Below, one piece after another: positions 8,719 through 17,105 of a DNA stretch of 64,000 bases. The notes below the pieces were generated by a model. It did no database searches. It saw nothing but the letters and a program-made list of their open reading frames with translations, and had not been told where the DNA came from. Source of the stretch: Leptospira saintgironsiae (GTDB lineage Bacteria; Spirochaetota; Leptospiria; Leptospirales; Leptospiraceae); the NCBI RefSeq assembly GCF_002811765.1, contig NZ_NPDR01000003.1, positions 372,001 through 436,000 on the forward strand, in the 5' to 3' direction. The translations under genes were made by a program, and so were the position numbers. Numbering within the stretch: the stretch's first letter is position 1; each line of letters starts with the position of its first letter.

Positions 8719-8733
8719 TTTGGTAAGGATATT

Positions 8734-9801
8734 ATGTCTGAAGAAACTTCTTCCACTCTCTTAGATCGTGTTTTCGGTCCGAAATTCAAGGAGGCACTTC
8801 CTTGGATCTTTTTAGGTTATTTTTTAATATCTATCGCAATTATCGTAAAACTTTCGATACCAGAACATTATATGAGAGTTGGGACTTTTGGGTTCTATAC
8901 AATCTCTGATATCAAAAAGGATAATCCTTCTGCGTATCGCAAGTATCTGCAAGAAAACAACCAGCAGATGTATAGAATGTTCTCCCAACTTGCTTCTCAA
9001 GAAATCCTAAAAAAAGAAGCGGCTGCTAAAGGAATTCCTGTAGAAGAGCTTACTAAATTCGGAAGAAATTACGAGCCTGTTCAAGACGAAGTAATCGCAG
9101 CTTATAATCAGTTCAAAGAAGAACCTGGCTTAAAGGGAAAACCTTTCGCTGCAGTCCAAGGCGAGATCGTAAAATATTTAAAAGCAGTCCAAGCAGATCG
9201 AGAAAGACAAGCATTCTTTGGAAGAATGAGAGAAGAATATAATACCGAGATCATCGGGCCAGAACTTCCTCCTCCAACTAGAGTTGCTATCGAAGCTAGC
9301 GAGAATCCAACTCTTGGGCCTGCCGACGCAAAAGTTACTATCGTAGAATTTTCAGATTTCGAATGTCCTTATTGCGCTATGAGCCAAACTACAACTAAGG
9401 CTCTTAGAGAACAATATAAGGATAAGATCAAATGGGTCTTCAGGGATTTTCCTATGGACTTCCATAGAAACGCAATGTTTGCTCACGTTGCTGCAAACTG
9501 CGCAATTCCTCAGGGAAAATACTGGCAGTATAATAGCCTTCTTTTCGAGAACGGAAGAAAATTAGAAAAAGGGAATGTAATCAAACTAGCTCAGCAAGCT
9601 GGTCTGGATATGGGTGCATTCAATCGTTGTATCGCTGACGAAGATAAGATCAAAGGCGAGATCGAAGCAGATATGCAAGCAGGACAAGGTTACGGTGTAA
9701 ACGGAACACCTGCATTCTTCATTAACGGTATTCTAGTGGAAGGCAATATGCCGATCCAAAATTTCACGAAAATCATCGACGAAGAGCTGAAAAATAACTA
9801 A
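8734..9801 (+). CDS. Membrane-anchored DsbA-like thioredoxin-fold protein
   Basis: 355 aa. One N-terminal transmembrane helix (about 22-40) anchors it, with the bulk probably periplasmic. Residues about 55-175 form a helical linker domain reminiscent of SurA-type N-domains. The C-terminal half is a DsbA/Thioredoxin_4 domain beginning A-K-V-T-I-V-E-F-S-D-F-E-C-P-Y-C, with the redox pair C211/C214 and the cis-proline loop N-G-T-P-A-F-F (P326). It is likely a thiol-disulfide oxidoreductase for exported proteins. ATG with AAGGA 4-5 bases upstream. Preceded by a structured leader; mdh follows after 32 bases. Confidence 0.8.
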   Translation: MSEETSSTLLDRVFGPKFKEALPWIFLGYFLISIAIIVKLSIPEHYMRVGTFGFYTISDIKKDNPSAYRKYLQENNQQMYRMFSQLASQEILKKEAAAKGIPVEELTKFGRNYEPVQDEVIAAYNQFKEEPGLKGKPFAAVQGEIVKYLKAVQADRERQAFFGRMREEYNTEIIGPELPPPTRVAIEASENPTLGPADAKVTIVEFSDFECPYCAMSQTTTKALREQYKDKIKWVFRDFPMDFHRNAMFAHVAANCAIPQGKYWQYNSLLFENGRKLEKGNVIKLAQQAGLDMGAFNRCIADEDKIKGEIEADMQAGQGYGVNGTPAFFINGILVEGNMPIQNFTKIIDEELKNN

Positions 9802-9833
9802 GCTCTAAGTATATAAAAAGTTAGGAGTTTCAA

Positions 9834-10814
9834 ATGGCAAAAACAGTTAAGGTAGCAGTTACGGGTGCCGCTGGGCAGATCGGATATTCTTTATTATTTA
9901 GGATCGCATCTGGTCAAATGTTCGGAGCGGACACTCCTGTAGAGATCCAAATGTTGGAACTGGAGGCGGCCCTTCCTGCTGCTAAAGGTGTAATCATGGA
10001 ATTGGAAGACTGCGCCTTTCCTCTTTTGCAAAAAGTAAGTGTTTCCGCGGATTTAGATGTCGCTTTTAAAGACATCAACTGGGCGCTACTTGTCGGTTCC
10101 GTGCCAAGAAAAGCAGGAATGGAAAGAAGTGACCTTCTCAAAATAAACGGTGGGATTTTTGTAAACCAAGGTAAAGCGATCGAGAAGAACGCTTCTTCTG
10201 ACGTAAGAGTTTTAGTCGTCGGAAACCCTTGTAATACGAATTGTCTTATCGCAATGAACAATGCGAAGGGAGTTCCTACAGATCGTTGGTTTGCAATGAC
10301 TAAGCTGGATGAGAACCGTGCGAAATCCCAACTTGCGATCAAGTCTGGAAATTTAGTGAAAGACGTAACTAATGTTGCGATTTGGGGAAACCACTCTTCT
10401 ACTCAATACCCTGACTTCTATAATGCTAAGATAGGTGGAAAAGTGGCAACAGACGTGATCAAGGATCATGACTGGTTAAAAGGCGATTTCATTAAGAATG
10501 TTCAACAACGTGGAGCTGAGATCATTAAAGCAAGAGGAGCTTCTTCTGCTGCATCTGCTGCTAACGGAGTTGTGGATACTGTTCGCCAGATCATCACTCC
10601 AACTCCTGCAGGAGATTGGTTCAGTGTTGCTGTTACTTCTGATGGTTCTTACGGCGCGGATAAGGGACTAATTTTCGGATACCCTGTGAAGTCTGACGGA
10701 ACTAAAGTTGAGATCATTAAAGGATTGGAATTGAATGACTTCGCAAAAGAGAAATTCAATATCACTCATGATGAGCTTAAGTCAGAAAGAGACGAAGTAA
10801 AAGGGATGTTATAA
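9834..10814 (+). CDS. mdh: Malate dehydrogenase
   Basis: 326 aa. NAD-dependent interconversion of malate and oxaloacetate in the TCA cycle. The N-terminal Rossmann motif is [10 protein letters not shown]; the substrate loop has [19 protein letters not shown] is followed by T-K-L-D-E-N-R; and the catalytic-histidine motif is [11 protein letters not shown]. Length and motifs fit the cytosolic-type (MDH1-like) bacterial group. AGGAG precedes the ATG. The bioF gene follows after only 16 bases, so bioF may ride on mdh transcription. Confidence 0.95.
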   Translation: MAKTVKVAVTGAAGQIGYSLLFRIASGQMFGADTPVEIQMLELEAALPAAKGVIMELEDCAFPLLQKVSVSADLDVAFKDINWALLVGSVPRKAGMERSDLLKINGGIFVNQGKAIEKNASSDVRVLVVGNPCNTNCLIAMNNAKGVPTDRWFAMTKLDENRAKSQLAIKSGNLVKDVTNVAIWGNHSSTQYPDFYNAKIGGKVATDVIKDHDWLKGDFIKNVQQRGAEIIKARGASSAASAANGVVDTVRQIITPTPAGDWFSVAVTSDGSYGADKGLIFGYPVKSDGTKVEIIKGLELNDFAKEKFNITHDELKSERDEVKGML

Positions 10815-10830
10815 TCCCTCCGGAAATCCT

Positions 10831-11970
10831 GTGCAGGAAACTCCATCCACGAAACTTCCTTTCTTTTCGGAGCTTCCTGCCTTCTTTTCCAGGTTAGAAT
10901 CTCAAAAGAGGATCCGAGTCTTGGATCCTCCTTCTGGTCTGGACCTCTGCTCCAATGATTATTTGGGGCTTTCTAATCATCCTGAAATCATCCAAGCTTT
11001 AAAAGAAGGAATCGATATTTACGGTGCAGGTTCTACTGCTAGCCGTTTAGTTCGAGGCCATAGAAGAGTATTCGAAGAATTAGAAAATGATTTTTCGAAC
11101 TGGGTTCAATCTGAAGATTCACTCTTCTTCGCAAATGGATATTCTGCAAATCTTGGTACAATTTCTTGTGTAGCAGATCCTTCTTATACAATCTTTTGTG
11201 ATCGTAAAAATCATGCTTCTTTAATGGACGGGGTTCGACTTTCAGGAGCTAAAAAGGTATATTATAAACATTCCGATCTAAACGACCTAGAAGGTTTATT
11301 AAAAAAACATTCTGGCACCAAACATAAGATGATCGTCACCGAGTCTGTCTTCAGTATGGACGGAGACAAAACTGATATACCTGCATTAATAGATCTGAAA
11401 GAAAAATACGGAGCACTTCTGTATATAGATGAGGCTCATGCAATCGGGCTTTTCGGGAAAGAAGGGGCCGGAGTTTCCTTAGAAGAAAATATCTCCAGAC
11501 ATTCTGAAATAGATTTTAGAATGTCTACCTTAGGAAAAGCATTAGGTTTAGAGGGTGCTATCATCTCTACTACCAAAGACGCCAGAAAATATTTACTTCA
11601 TTCTGCCCGGACATTTGTGTTCTCTACTGGTCCACTTCCTGCGATTGCTCATGCAGGCAAAGTTGCAATTCGTATTGCAAGACAGATGGATCATGAAAGA
11701 AGACTATTGGAAGAAAATTCAGAATTTTTCCGAGATTCACTTCATCAGATAGGAAGAGATACAGGAAATTCTAATACTCAAATCATTCCGATTCTTTTAG
11801 GTTCCGAAGAAGAAGCATTAGAACTTTCCTCTAGTTTAGAACAAAACGGATTCCAAGCTAAGGCGATCCGTCCTCCAACTGTTGATATTTCCAGGATCAG
11901 AGTTTCTCTAAATTCCAAGATCAAAAGAGAAGAGTTAGAAAAATTCGTACAGTTGGTTCGGGAGAATTAA
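10831..11970 (+). CDS. bioF: 8-amino-7-oxononanoate synthase
   Basis: 379 aa. PLP enzyme that condenses pimeloyl-ACP (or pimeloyl-CoA) with alanine, the first step of the biotin-ring pathway. Visible are D-L-C-S-N-D-Y-L-G-L-S, G-A-G-S-T-A-S-R-L-V-R-G, D-E-A-H-A-I-G (200-206) and the Schiff-base motif S-T-L-G-K-A-L-G (K236). The start is GTG at 10831; CCTCCGG upstream is not a good ribosome site. First of four biotin genes (bioF-bioD-bioA-bioB), all on +. Confidence 0.93.
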   Translation: MQETPSTKLPFFSELPAFFSRLESQKRIRVLDPPSGLDLCSNDYLGLSNHPEIIQALKEGIDIYGAGSTASRLVRGHRRVFEELENDFSNWVQSEDSLFFANGYSANLGTISCVADPSYTIFCDRKNHASLMDGVRLSGAKKVYYKHSDLNDLEGLLKKHSGTKHKMIVTESVFSMDGDKTDIPALIDLKEKYGALLYIDEAHAIGLFGKEGAGVSLEENISRHSEIDFRMSTLGKALGLEGAIISTTKDARKYLLHSARTFVFSTGPLPAIAHAGKVAIRIARQMDHERRLLEENSEFFRDSLHQIGRDTGNSNTQIIPILLGSEEEALELSSSLEQNGFQAKAIRPPTVDISRIRVSLNSKIKREELEKFVQLVREN

Positions 11971-11972
11971 GT

Positions 11973-12638
11973 TTGTCCATTTTTGTAACCGGAACCGGGA
12001 CCGATATTGGTAAAACTTTTTTCTGCTCTCTTGTGATGGCTAAGTATGCGGAAGAGCTTGGACTAAAATATTTAAAACCGATCCAAACAGGAACAGATTC
12101 TGACAGAGTGAAAATCATGAATCTTACCGGTTTAAATGAGTCTTACTTTCTAAAAAATTATTATACATTCGAACTTCCTGCTTCTCCTCATTTAGCTTCT
12201 GAAATGGAAAATACATCCGTAGACACAGATGAATTATCGAGACATCTATTTAGTGTTAAGGATGCCAAGATATTGGTAGAAGGAGCCGGAGGTGTTTATG
12301 TTCCTCTCAATCGTTATTATTTTACAGCTGATCTAGTGGAACAGGCAAAAATTCCATTGGTACTCGTTGCTTCTACTGAACTTGGAACAATCAATCATAC
12401 ATTATTATCTATTGATGCTCTTCGAAAAAGAGAGATCAAGGTTTTAGGAGTTTATTTTATAGGTCCTGAAAATCCACTTCGCTCAGACAATATTAGGACC
12501 ATTATAGAAGCGGCTGAAATCGGACTTTTGGGAACATTTCTTCTTCCTAATAGAAAATTATCTAGAAAAGAATTCTTAGATAAGGTTGCAAATGAATTCG
12601 ATCCGGATAGGATCCTCCCGGACTTACTTTTCCCTTGA
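11973..12638 (+). CDS. bioD: Dethiobiotin synthetase
   Basis: 221 aa. ATP-dependent closure of the ureido ring of dethiobiotin. N-terminal G-T-G-T-D-I-G-K-T is the BioD P-loop; P-I-Q-T-G follows with the substrate lysine region L-K-P; E-G-A-G-G-V-Y-V-P-L holds the second conserved motif. The start is a TTG at 11973, two bases after the bioF stop, with GGGAG upstream in the bioF end. The stop overlaps the bioA start (TTGA), so translation of bioD and bioA is probably coupled. Confidence 0.93.
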   Translation: MSIFVTGTGTDIGKTFFCSLVMAKYAEELGLKYLKPIQTGTDSDRVKIMNLTGLNESYFLKNYYTFELPASPHLASEMENTSVDTDELSRHLFSVKDAKILVEGAGGVYVPLNRYYFTADLVEQAKIPLVLVASTELGTINHTLLSIDALRKREIKVLGVYFIGPENPLRSDNIRTIIEAAEIGLLGTFLLPNRKLSRKEFLDKVANEFDPDRILPDLLFP

Positions 12639-13939
12639 TCTGGCATCCATACACAATCCAACTAGATTCTGATCCTCCTTTAAAGATAGTTTCTGCGAAG
12701 GGAGAATTTCTATATGATGAAAATGGAAAAGAATATATAGATGCGATCTCTTCTTGGTGGGTGAGCATCCACGGTCATAATCATCCCAAACTTGTGGAAG
12801 CCGTTAAAAAACAGTTAGATTCCTTAGATCATGTACTTCTCGCAGGTTTTACACATCCTCCTGCATTGGAACTCGCACATGAACTTTTAGAATTCACCGA
12901 CTGGAATTTTCGTAAAGTTGTCTATTCAGATAACGGTTCGACTGCACTCGAGATCATGCTGAAGATTGCTCTTCAGTATTTTAGGAACCAAGGTAGAGAA
13001 AAGAAAAAGGTATTTATCAACTTCTCCTATTCATATCATGGGGACACAATCGGTGCAATGAGCGTAGGAGGGGATTCTGTATTTAACAGGGTATTCCAAA
13101 GCCTTTTATTCCAGACCAAAAATTTCCCTTCTCCTGCCTGCCATGATTGCCCTGTGTCCAAGTCCCCACATTCCTGTGCAGAAGATTGTTTGGATGAATT
13201 AGAAGCATATTTATCTGCTCACTCCGAAGAAGTAGTGGGAGTCGTAATGGAACCTTTGATCGCAGGTGCTGGTGGAATGTTATTCCATAAACCAAGCGTT
13301 CTTACAAGGTTAAGAGAGATCACCGAACGTCATGATGTACTTCTTCTTTTGGACGAGGTATTTACAGGTTTTGGAAGAACTGGTGCAAATTTTGCCTACC
13401 AAAAGGCAGGTATTCGCCCAGATATGGTGGCTCTTGCAAAAGGGCTGACTGCAGGAATTTTACCATTGGCAGTAACCTTAGTCAGGGAAGAAATTTACAA
13501 AGAGTTTTTATCCTCTGAACCATTGAAAGCATTCTACCATGGTCATACTATGACTGGATATCCTCCTGGTTGTGCTTCTGCACTTGCATCATTACGAATT
13601 TATAAAGAAGAAAATAGACTCGCAGACGTTAAACAATTGGAGTCTTATTTGGAAGAAGGTTGGTCCAAGCTAAGGGCTGAATTTCCGGATAAGATCAAGA
13701 ATACAAGAGTGCTTGGTTCAGTCGGCGTAGGAGAACTTTTCACAGGAAAGGCCCAGCCCGGTTATGTAAATCCATTCGCGAGAGAATTTCGCAGGATCTG
13801 CCAAGAGAAGGGAGTTATACTCCGACCACTTGGGAATGTGATTTATATCACTCCTCCATATAATATTTCCAAATCTTCTTTGGATAAGGTATTCCAAGCA
13901 ATCCTAGAAGGTCTTACTGCTTACAAAATCCAAGATTGA
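12635..13939 (+). CDS. bioA: Adenosylmethionine-8-amino-7-oxononanoate aminotransferase
   Basis: 434 aa. PLP aminotransferase that converts 7-keto-8-aminopelargonate to 7,8-diaminopelargonate with S-adenosylmethionine as donor. The N-terminal W-H-P-Y-T and S-S-W-W-V motifs are characteristic of BioA; D-E-V-F-T-G-F-G-R-T-G and the Schiff-base segment V-A-L-A-K-G-L-T-A-G are present, with Y-H-G-H-T near residue 300. The start is TTG at 12635, overlapping the bioD stop. BioA-specific W-W residues argue against other class III aminotransferases. Confidence 0.93.
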   Translation: MIWHPYTIQLDSDPPLKIVSAKGEFLYDENGKEYIDAISSWWVSIHGHNHPKLVEAVKKQLDSLDHVLLAGFTHPPALELAHELLEFTDWNFRKVVYSDNGSTALEIMLKIALQYFRNQGREKKKVFINFSYSYHGDTIGAMSVGGDSVFNRVFQSLLFQTKNFPSPACHDCPVSKSPHSCAEDCLDELEAYLSAHSEEVVGVVMEPLIAGAGGMLFHKPSVLTRLREITERHDVLLLLDEVFTGFGRTGANFAYQKAGIRPDMVALAKGLTAGILPLAVTLVREEIYKEFLSSEPLKAFYHGHTMTGYPPGCASALASLRIYKEENRLADVKQLESYLEEGWSKLRAEFPDKIKNTRVLGSVGVGELFTGKAQPGYVNPFAREFRRICQEKGVILRPLGNVIYITPPYNISKSSLDKVFQAILEGLTAYKIQD

Positions 13940-14007
13940 TGAACACCCGTTTTTAAGCCTAATTATAGATTGCCAAGGAAAACGCTGCTTCGGAAACTAA
14001 TCGCAGA

Positions 14008-15102
14008 ATGAAACTTAGTCTAGAAAATCCTCCAGTCACCGAAGAAAAAGTATTCTCAGAGGTGCCAAGCATTATTGATCGGGAGGAAGCACATGCAATT
14101 CTAAGCGGCCAGATCCCTTTGACAGAGGCTTTGGATAAGGCGTATAAGGTCCGCGAAAAATACTTCGGTAAAACAGTTCGTATTCATGTTCTAGACAATA
14201 TTAAGAACGGGCATTGCCCAGAAGACTGCGGGTACTGCGCGCAAAGAAAGAATGCAGGTTCCGGAGTCCAAGAATACTCAATGAAATCTCCTGAGGAGAT
14301 CTTCCAAGATGCAGTCCAAGCAAAAGAAAATGGCGCTTACCGTTTCTGTATGGTTACTGCAGGAACTGGGCCTAATTCCTTAGCTACTGAAAAGTTAGCG
14401 TTCACCATCGAAAAGATCAGCAAAGAACTTGGACTTAAAGTATGCTTGTCCGCTGGTCTACTCGACAGAGAAAAAGCAGAACGCTTAAAAGCAGCCGGTC
14501 TAGACAGATACAATCATAACCTGAATACTTCTAAGGCACACTATCCAGAAATCTGTGACACACATACCTACGAACAAAGAGTAGAGACAATTACCCATTT
14601 GATGAAAGCAGGAGTAGGAATGTGTTCCGGCGTTATCGTTGGAATGGGAGAGTCACTCTGGGATCTAACGGATGTTATATACGAGATCAAAAATCTAAAA
14701 GTAATCTCTATCCCTGTGAACTTCTTCATCCCAGTTGCAGGACACGCAATTAAAAATCCTCAAAGTTTGACCCCTGAATTCTGTCTCAGAACTCTAATTG
14801 CGTTTCGTTTGGTGAATCCTGACTCAGAAGTCCGAATTGCTGCAGGTAGAGAAGGGCATTTGAGAGGATTACAAGGAATGGCTTTATATGCTGCGAATTC
14901 CTTGTTTGCAAGCGGTTATCTGAACGTAAAAGGTTCTGATGCAGCAGACACAATCAGAATGATTTTAGACTCAGGATTCTATCCTGAATTTTCTTCCGGT
15001 ATGGGAGAAGAAATAGATTGGGAATTAGCGCTTGGAAAAGACCATCCATATGCCCCGGAAAATTTCCCGGAACTTTACAAATATCGTAAATCCTTGAAAT
15101 AG
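14008..15102 (+). CDS. bioB: Biotin synthase (radical SAM)
   Basis: 364 aa. Radical-SAM enzyme that inserts sulfur into dethiobiotin. The C-x3-C-x2-C cluster motif is [10 protein letters not shown], followed by Y-S-M-K-S-P-E-E-I and [16 protein letters not shown] and the R-I-A-A-G-R-E arginine that contacts the auxiliary [2Fe-2S] cluster are also visible. A 68-base gap separates it from bioA, longer than the other biotin-gene gaps, so an internal promoter is possible. No Shine-Dalgarno is obvious before the ATG (CTAATCGCAGA). Confidence 0.95.
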   Translation: MKLSLENPPVTEEKVFSEVPSIIDREEAHAILSGQIPLTEALDKAYKVREKYFGKTVRIHVLDNIKNGHCPEDCGYCAQRKNAGSGVQEYSMKSPEEIFQDAVQAKENGAYRFCMVTAGTGPNSLATEKLAFTIEKISKELGLKVCLSAGLLDREKAERLKAAGLDRYNHNLNTSKAHYPEICDTHTYEQRVETITHLMKAGVGMCSGVIVGMGESLWDLTDVIYEIKNLKVISIPVNFFIPVAGHAIKNPQSLTPEFCLRTLIAFRLVNPDSEVRIAAGREGHLRGLQGMALYAANSLFASGYLNVKGSDAADTIRMILDSGFYPEFSSGMGEEIDWELALGKDHPYAPENFPELYKYRKSLK

Positions 15103-15250
15103 ATTTTTTTGAATTGCGAATCAAAATCGTATAGCATTTTCAAACCGACTATGGGAAGATTCCCAGGCTCGGTGGTTTTCCAAGATTAATTTCGGAATAG
15201 ATTGAAACTCTGGTAGGGGTGAAAATCCTGGATATAACGGAGATTGTCGG
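15103..15250 (+). other. Leader region after bioB with hairpins
   Basis: 148 bases between bioB and a 57-codon ORF. It contains TGGGA-AGAT-TCCCA (about 15152-15165), which can fold as a 5-bp hairpin, and further G/C-rich patches (CTCGGTGG, GGTAGGGGTGAAAATCC). The GGTGAAAATCC segment superficially recalls cobalamin or FMN riboswitch pieces, but the other conserved boxes are missing. I cannot assign it to a known RNA. Confidence 0.25.
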
Positions 15251-15424
15251 ATGAAATATAAAATAGAGATCAATAAACTAAAAAACGGCTATATTGAAGC
15301 CAAATTGATCGATACAGTTTCCAACAACCCAATTGAATTTCGTATTTGTGATACAGAAGAATATCTGCAGGCTCAGATAGCTGACTGGCATAAACGATTT
15401 CATATGAAAGATTCCGAGAACTGA
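15251..15424 (+). CDS. Small hypothetical protein, 57 aa
   Basis: ATG at 15251, 57 codons, TGA at 15422-15424. A good ribosome site (CGGAG) is 8 bases upstream. The product, starting MKYKIEINKL and ending HMKDSEN, is soluble, with a two-strand start followed by an amphipathic helix (D-T-E-E-Y-L-Q-A-Q-I-A-D-W-H-K-R-F), so it looks like a compact folded protein rather than noise. It sits 24 bases before the SGNH lipoprotein gene on the same strand. No family recognised. Confidence 0.5.
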   Translation: MKYKIEINKLKNGYIEAKLIDTVSNNPIEFRICDTEEYLQAQIADWHKRFHMKDSEN

Positions 15425-15448
15425 GAGAGTTTTAGAGGGACTTGCCAA

Positions 15449-16192
15449 ATGAAAGTATTAGGGATTTGTGTTTTTCTTTTTTCCCTAATCTCCTGTTCTG
15501 TTTTCCAACGTAGGACTATATACGATTATTATAATCCAGATTTCAAATGTGTGGACAAGGTCGGGATCAGAGATTCCGACGAATGGGAAAAATACCAGAA
15601 ATTATATCTGGAAGCAGTTTCACTCTATACTACTGAGAATGGAAAATTAAAAAAAGCGAATATAGTTTTCGTAGGAAATAGTCTGATTGCAGCTATTCCG
15701 CCGGATCTGATCCAGGCGGATTTTTCAGGTTCTGTGAATCGCGGGATCGCCGGGGATATGACGGAACTTCTTCTTGGGCGCTTGGACTCTACAGTCCTAA
15801 ATCTAAAACCTTCTACCATTATCCTGGAAATTGGCGGAAATGATATCCGTGATGGGAAATGTTTGGATTATATAGAAGGTATCCATAGACTTCTGATCCA
15901 AAAGATCAAAACAAGCCTGCCGAATACTAAAATTCTAATTTTGGGGATTCCACCTGTTTTGAGCCGGAATGTGAATTCTGTATCTCCTATTGTAAATGCT
16001 TGGTTATTACGGATTGCTAACGAAAGCCAAAACGTTCAATTTTTGGATATTTGGCCTGAGTTCAGACAGAAAGGGATTCCTTTCATTAGGGAAGAATTGG
16101 CATTCTCTTATGACGGAAAAAAGGATCCGATCCATATCAATAGAGATGCCTATATTATCTGGCTTCGAAAAATTAAATCTCTCGTTCGTTAA
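15449..16192 (+). CDS. SGNH/GDSL-family lipoprotein hydrolase
   Basis: 247 aa. A short signal peptide with spirochaetal lipobox L-I-S-C (Cys16) predicts a lipid-anchored exported protein. The domain is SGNH hydrolase: block I as F-V-G-N-S-L (Asn in place of the usual Asp of G-D-S), block II Gly in N-R-G-I-A-G-D, block III as I-G-G-N-D, and the C-terminal D-P-I-H pair for the catalytic Asp/His. It probably hydrolyses an ester on a lipid or polysaccharide; the substrate is unknown. Gene start has AGAGGGAC upstream. serB starts 5 bases downstream. Confidence 0.8.
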   Translation: MKVLGICVFLFSLISCSVFQRRTIYDYYNPDFKCVDKVGIRDSDEWEKYQKLYLEAVSLYTTENGKLKKANIVFVGNSLIAAIPPDLIQADFSGSVNRGIAGDMTELLLGRLDSTVLNLKPSTIILEIGGNDIRDGKCLDYIEGIHRLLIQKIKTSLPNTKILILGIPPVLSRNVNSVSPIVNAWLLRIANESQNVQFLDIWPEFRQKGIPFIREELAFSYDGKKDPIHINRDAYIIWLRKIKSLVR

Positions 16193-16197
16193 TCTCA

Positions 16198-17064
16198 GTG
16201 ATCTTATTTTTTAGTCCTAAAAACGATTCTGATCCCCAAAGATTATCCGAAGCACTTTCTGCAAGATTTAAACAACCAGTCTTTATAGAAAGAAGGTCCG
16301 AGGTTTCCAAAGACTTCGTATGTGATGTTTGGAATATAGATTACGCACTTCCAAGAGAAGAATTGGTCTATCTTAGACAAGAATTGCAAAGATTCCGCAA
16401 AATTGATCTGATACAGATCTTTTCCTTTCTAAGTAATGAAGCATTATTCTGCTTCGATATGGATTCTACTTTAATCCGAGAAGAAGTTATAGACGAACTT
16501 GCAAGATATGCAGGTGTTTATGAAGAAGTTGCACGTGTAACAAAGGAAGCAATGGAAGGAAACCTAAACTTCCATGAGGCTCTACAAAAAAGATGCTCTT
16601 ACTTGAAAGATCTACCTGTTTCCGTATTCGATGAATTATACTTTAAATTACATCCAAATCATGGTGTTCCCGAATTATTCCAAGGTTTAAAGAAGAAGAA
16701 TGTAAAAACCGCAGTATTCAGCGGCGGATTCACAGACATATTAGAAAGATTTAAACAAGAATATTCTATCGACGAAGTCCGCGCAAATTATCTGGACAGA
16801 GCAGGGGATAAACTTTTGGGAACGGTCTCCGGAACTGTGGTTGATAAAAATATCAAAAGAGATTCTCTTTTGGAACTCCAATCTCGTTTTCAATTAGAAA
16901 AAGAAAATATTGTAGCAGTGGGTGATGGCGCAAACGACCAACTCATGTTAGAAGCTTCCGGGATCGGAATAGGTTTTCATGCGAAAGAAGGTCTTAAATC
17001 CAATATTTCCAATTGGATAGACTTTGCTTCTATGGATGTTCTTTTGTATTTGTTTGCGGAATAA
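16198..17064 (+). CDS. serB: Phosphoserine phosphatase
   Basis: 288 aa. HAD-superfamily phosphatase, last step of serine synthesis. HAD motif I is F-D-M-D-S-T-L-I (nucleophile and acid Asp), followed by the SerB-specific E-E-V-I-D-E-L-A-R cap segment; motif II is F-S-G-G-F-T; motif III/IV are in K-N-I-K-R-D and V-G-D-G-A-N-D. The N-terminal 70 residues look like the ACT-like extension of longer SerB proteins. GTG start at 16198. A hairpin follows the stop. Convergent with mutS. Confidence 0.9.
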   Translation: MILFFSPKNDSDPQRLSEALSARFKQPVFIERRSEVSKDFVCDVWNIDYALPREELVYLRQELQRFRKIDLIQIFSFLSNEALFCFDMDSTLIREEVIDELARYAGVYEEVARVTKEAMEGNLNFHEALQKRCSYLKDLPVSVFDELYFKLHPNHGVPELFQGLKKKNVKTAVFSGGFTDILERFKQEYSIDEVRANYLDRAGDKLLGTVSGTVVDKNIKRDSLLELQSRFQLEKENIVAVGDGANDQLMLEASGIGIGFHAKEGLKSNISNWIDFASMDVLLYLFAE

Positions 17065-17097
17065 GTTGTAGGAACTCCAACATTTCAGCCCTACAAC
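17065..17097. terminator. Hairpin between convergent serB and mutS
   Basis: GTTGTAGG (17065-17072) and CCTACAAC (17090-17097) form a perfect 8-bp stem with a 17-base loop in the only gap between two convergent genes. There is a short T-containing tail (GAAAACTTTT) on the + side. It may end both transcripts, though the long loop makes it weak. Confidence 0.45.
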
Positions 17098-17105
17098 GAA
17101 AACTT

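Noticed and set aside
13940..14007. Biotin repressor operator before bioB
   Set aside because: No good palindrome of the BirA/BioR type; the flanking GATT/AATC pair is too short.
15200..15245. Possible cobalamin or FMN riboswitch (GGTGAAAATCC segment)
   Set aside because: Only one short box resembles either class; the remaining conserved elements are missing and the downstream gene is not a vitamin gene.
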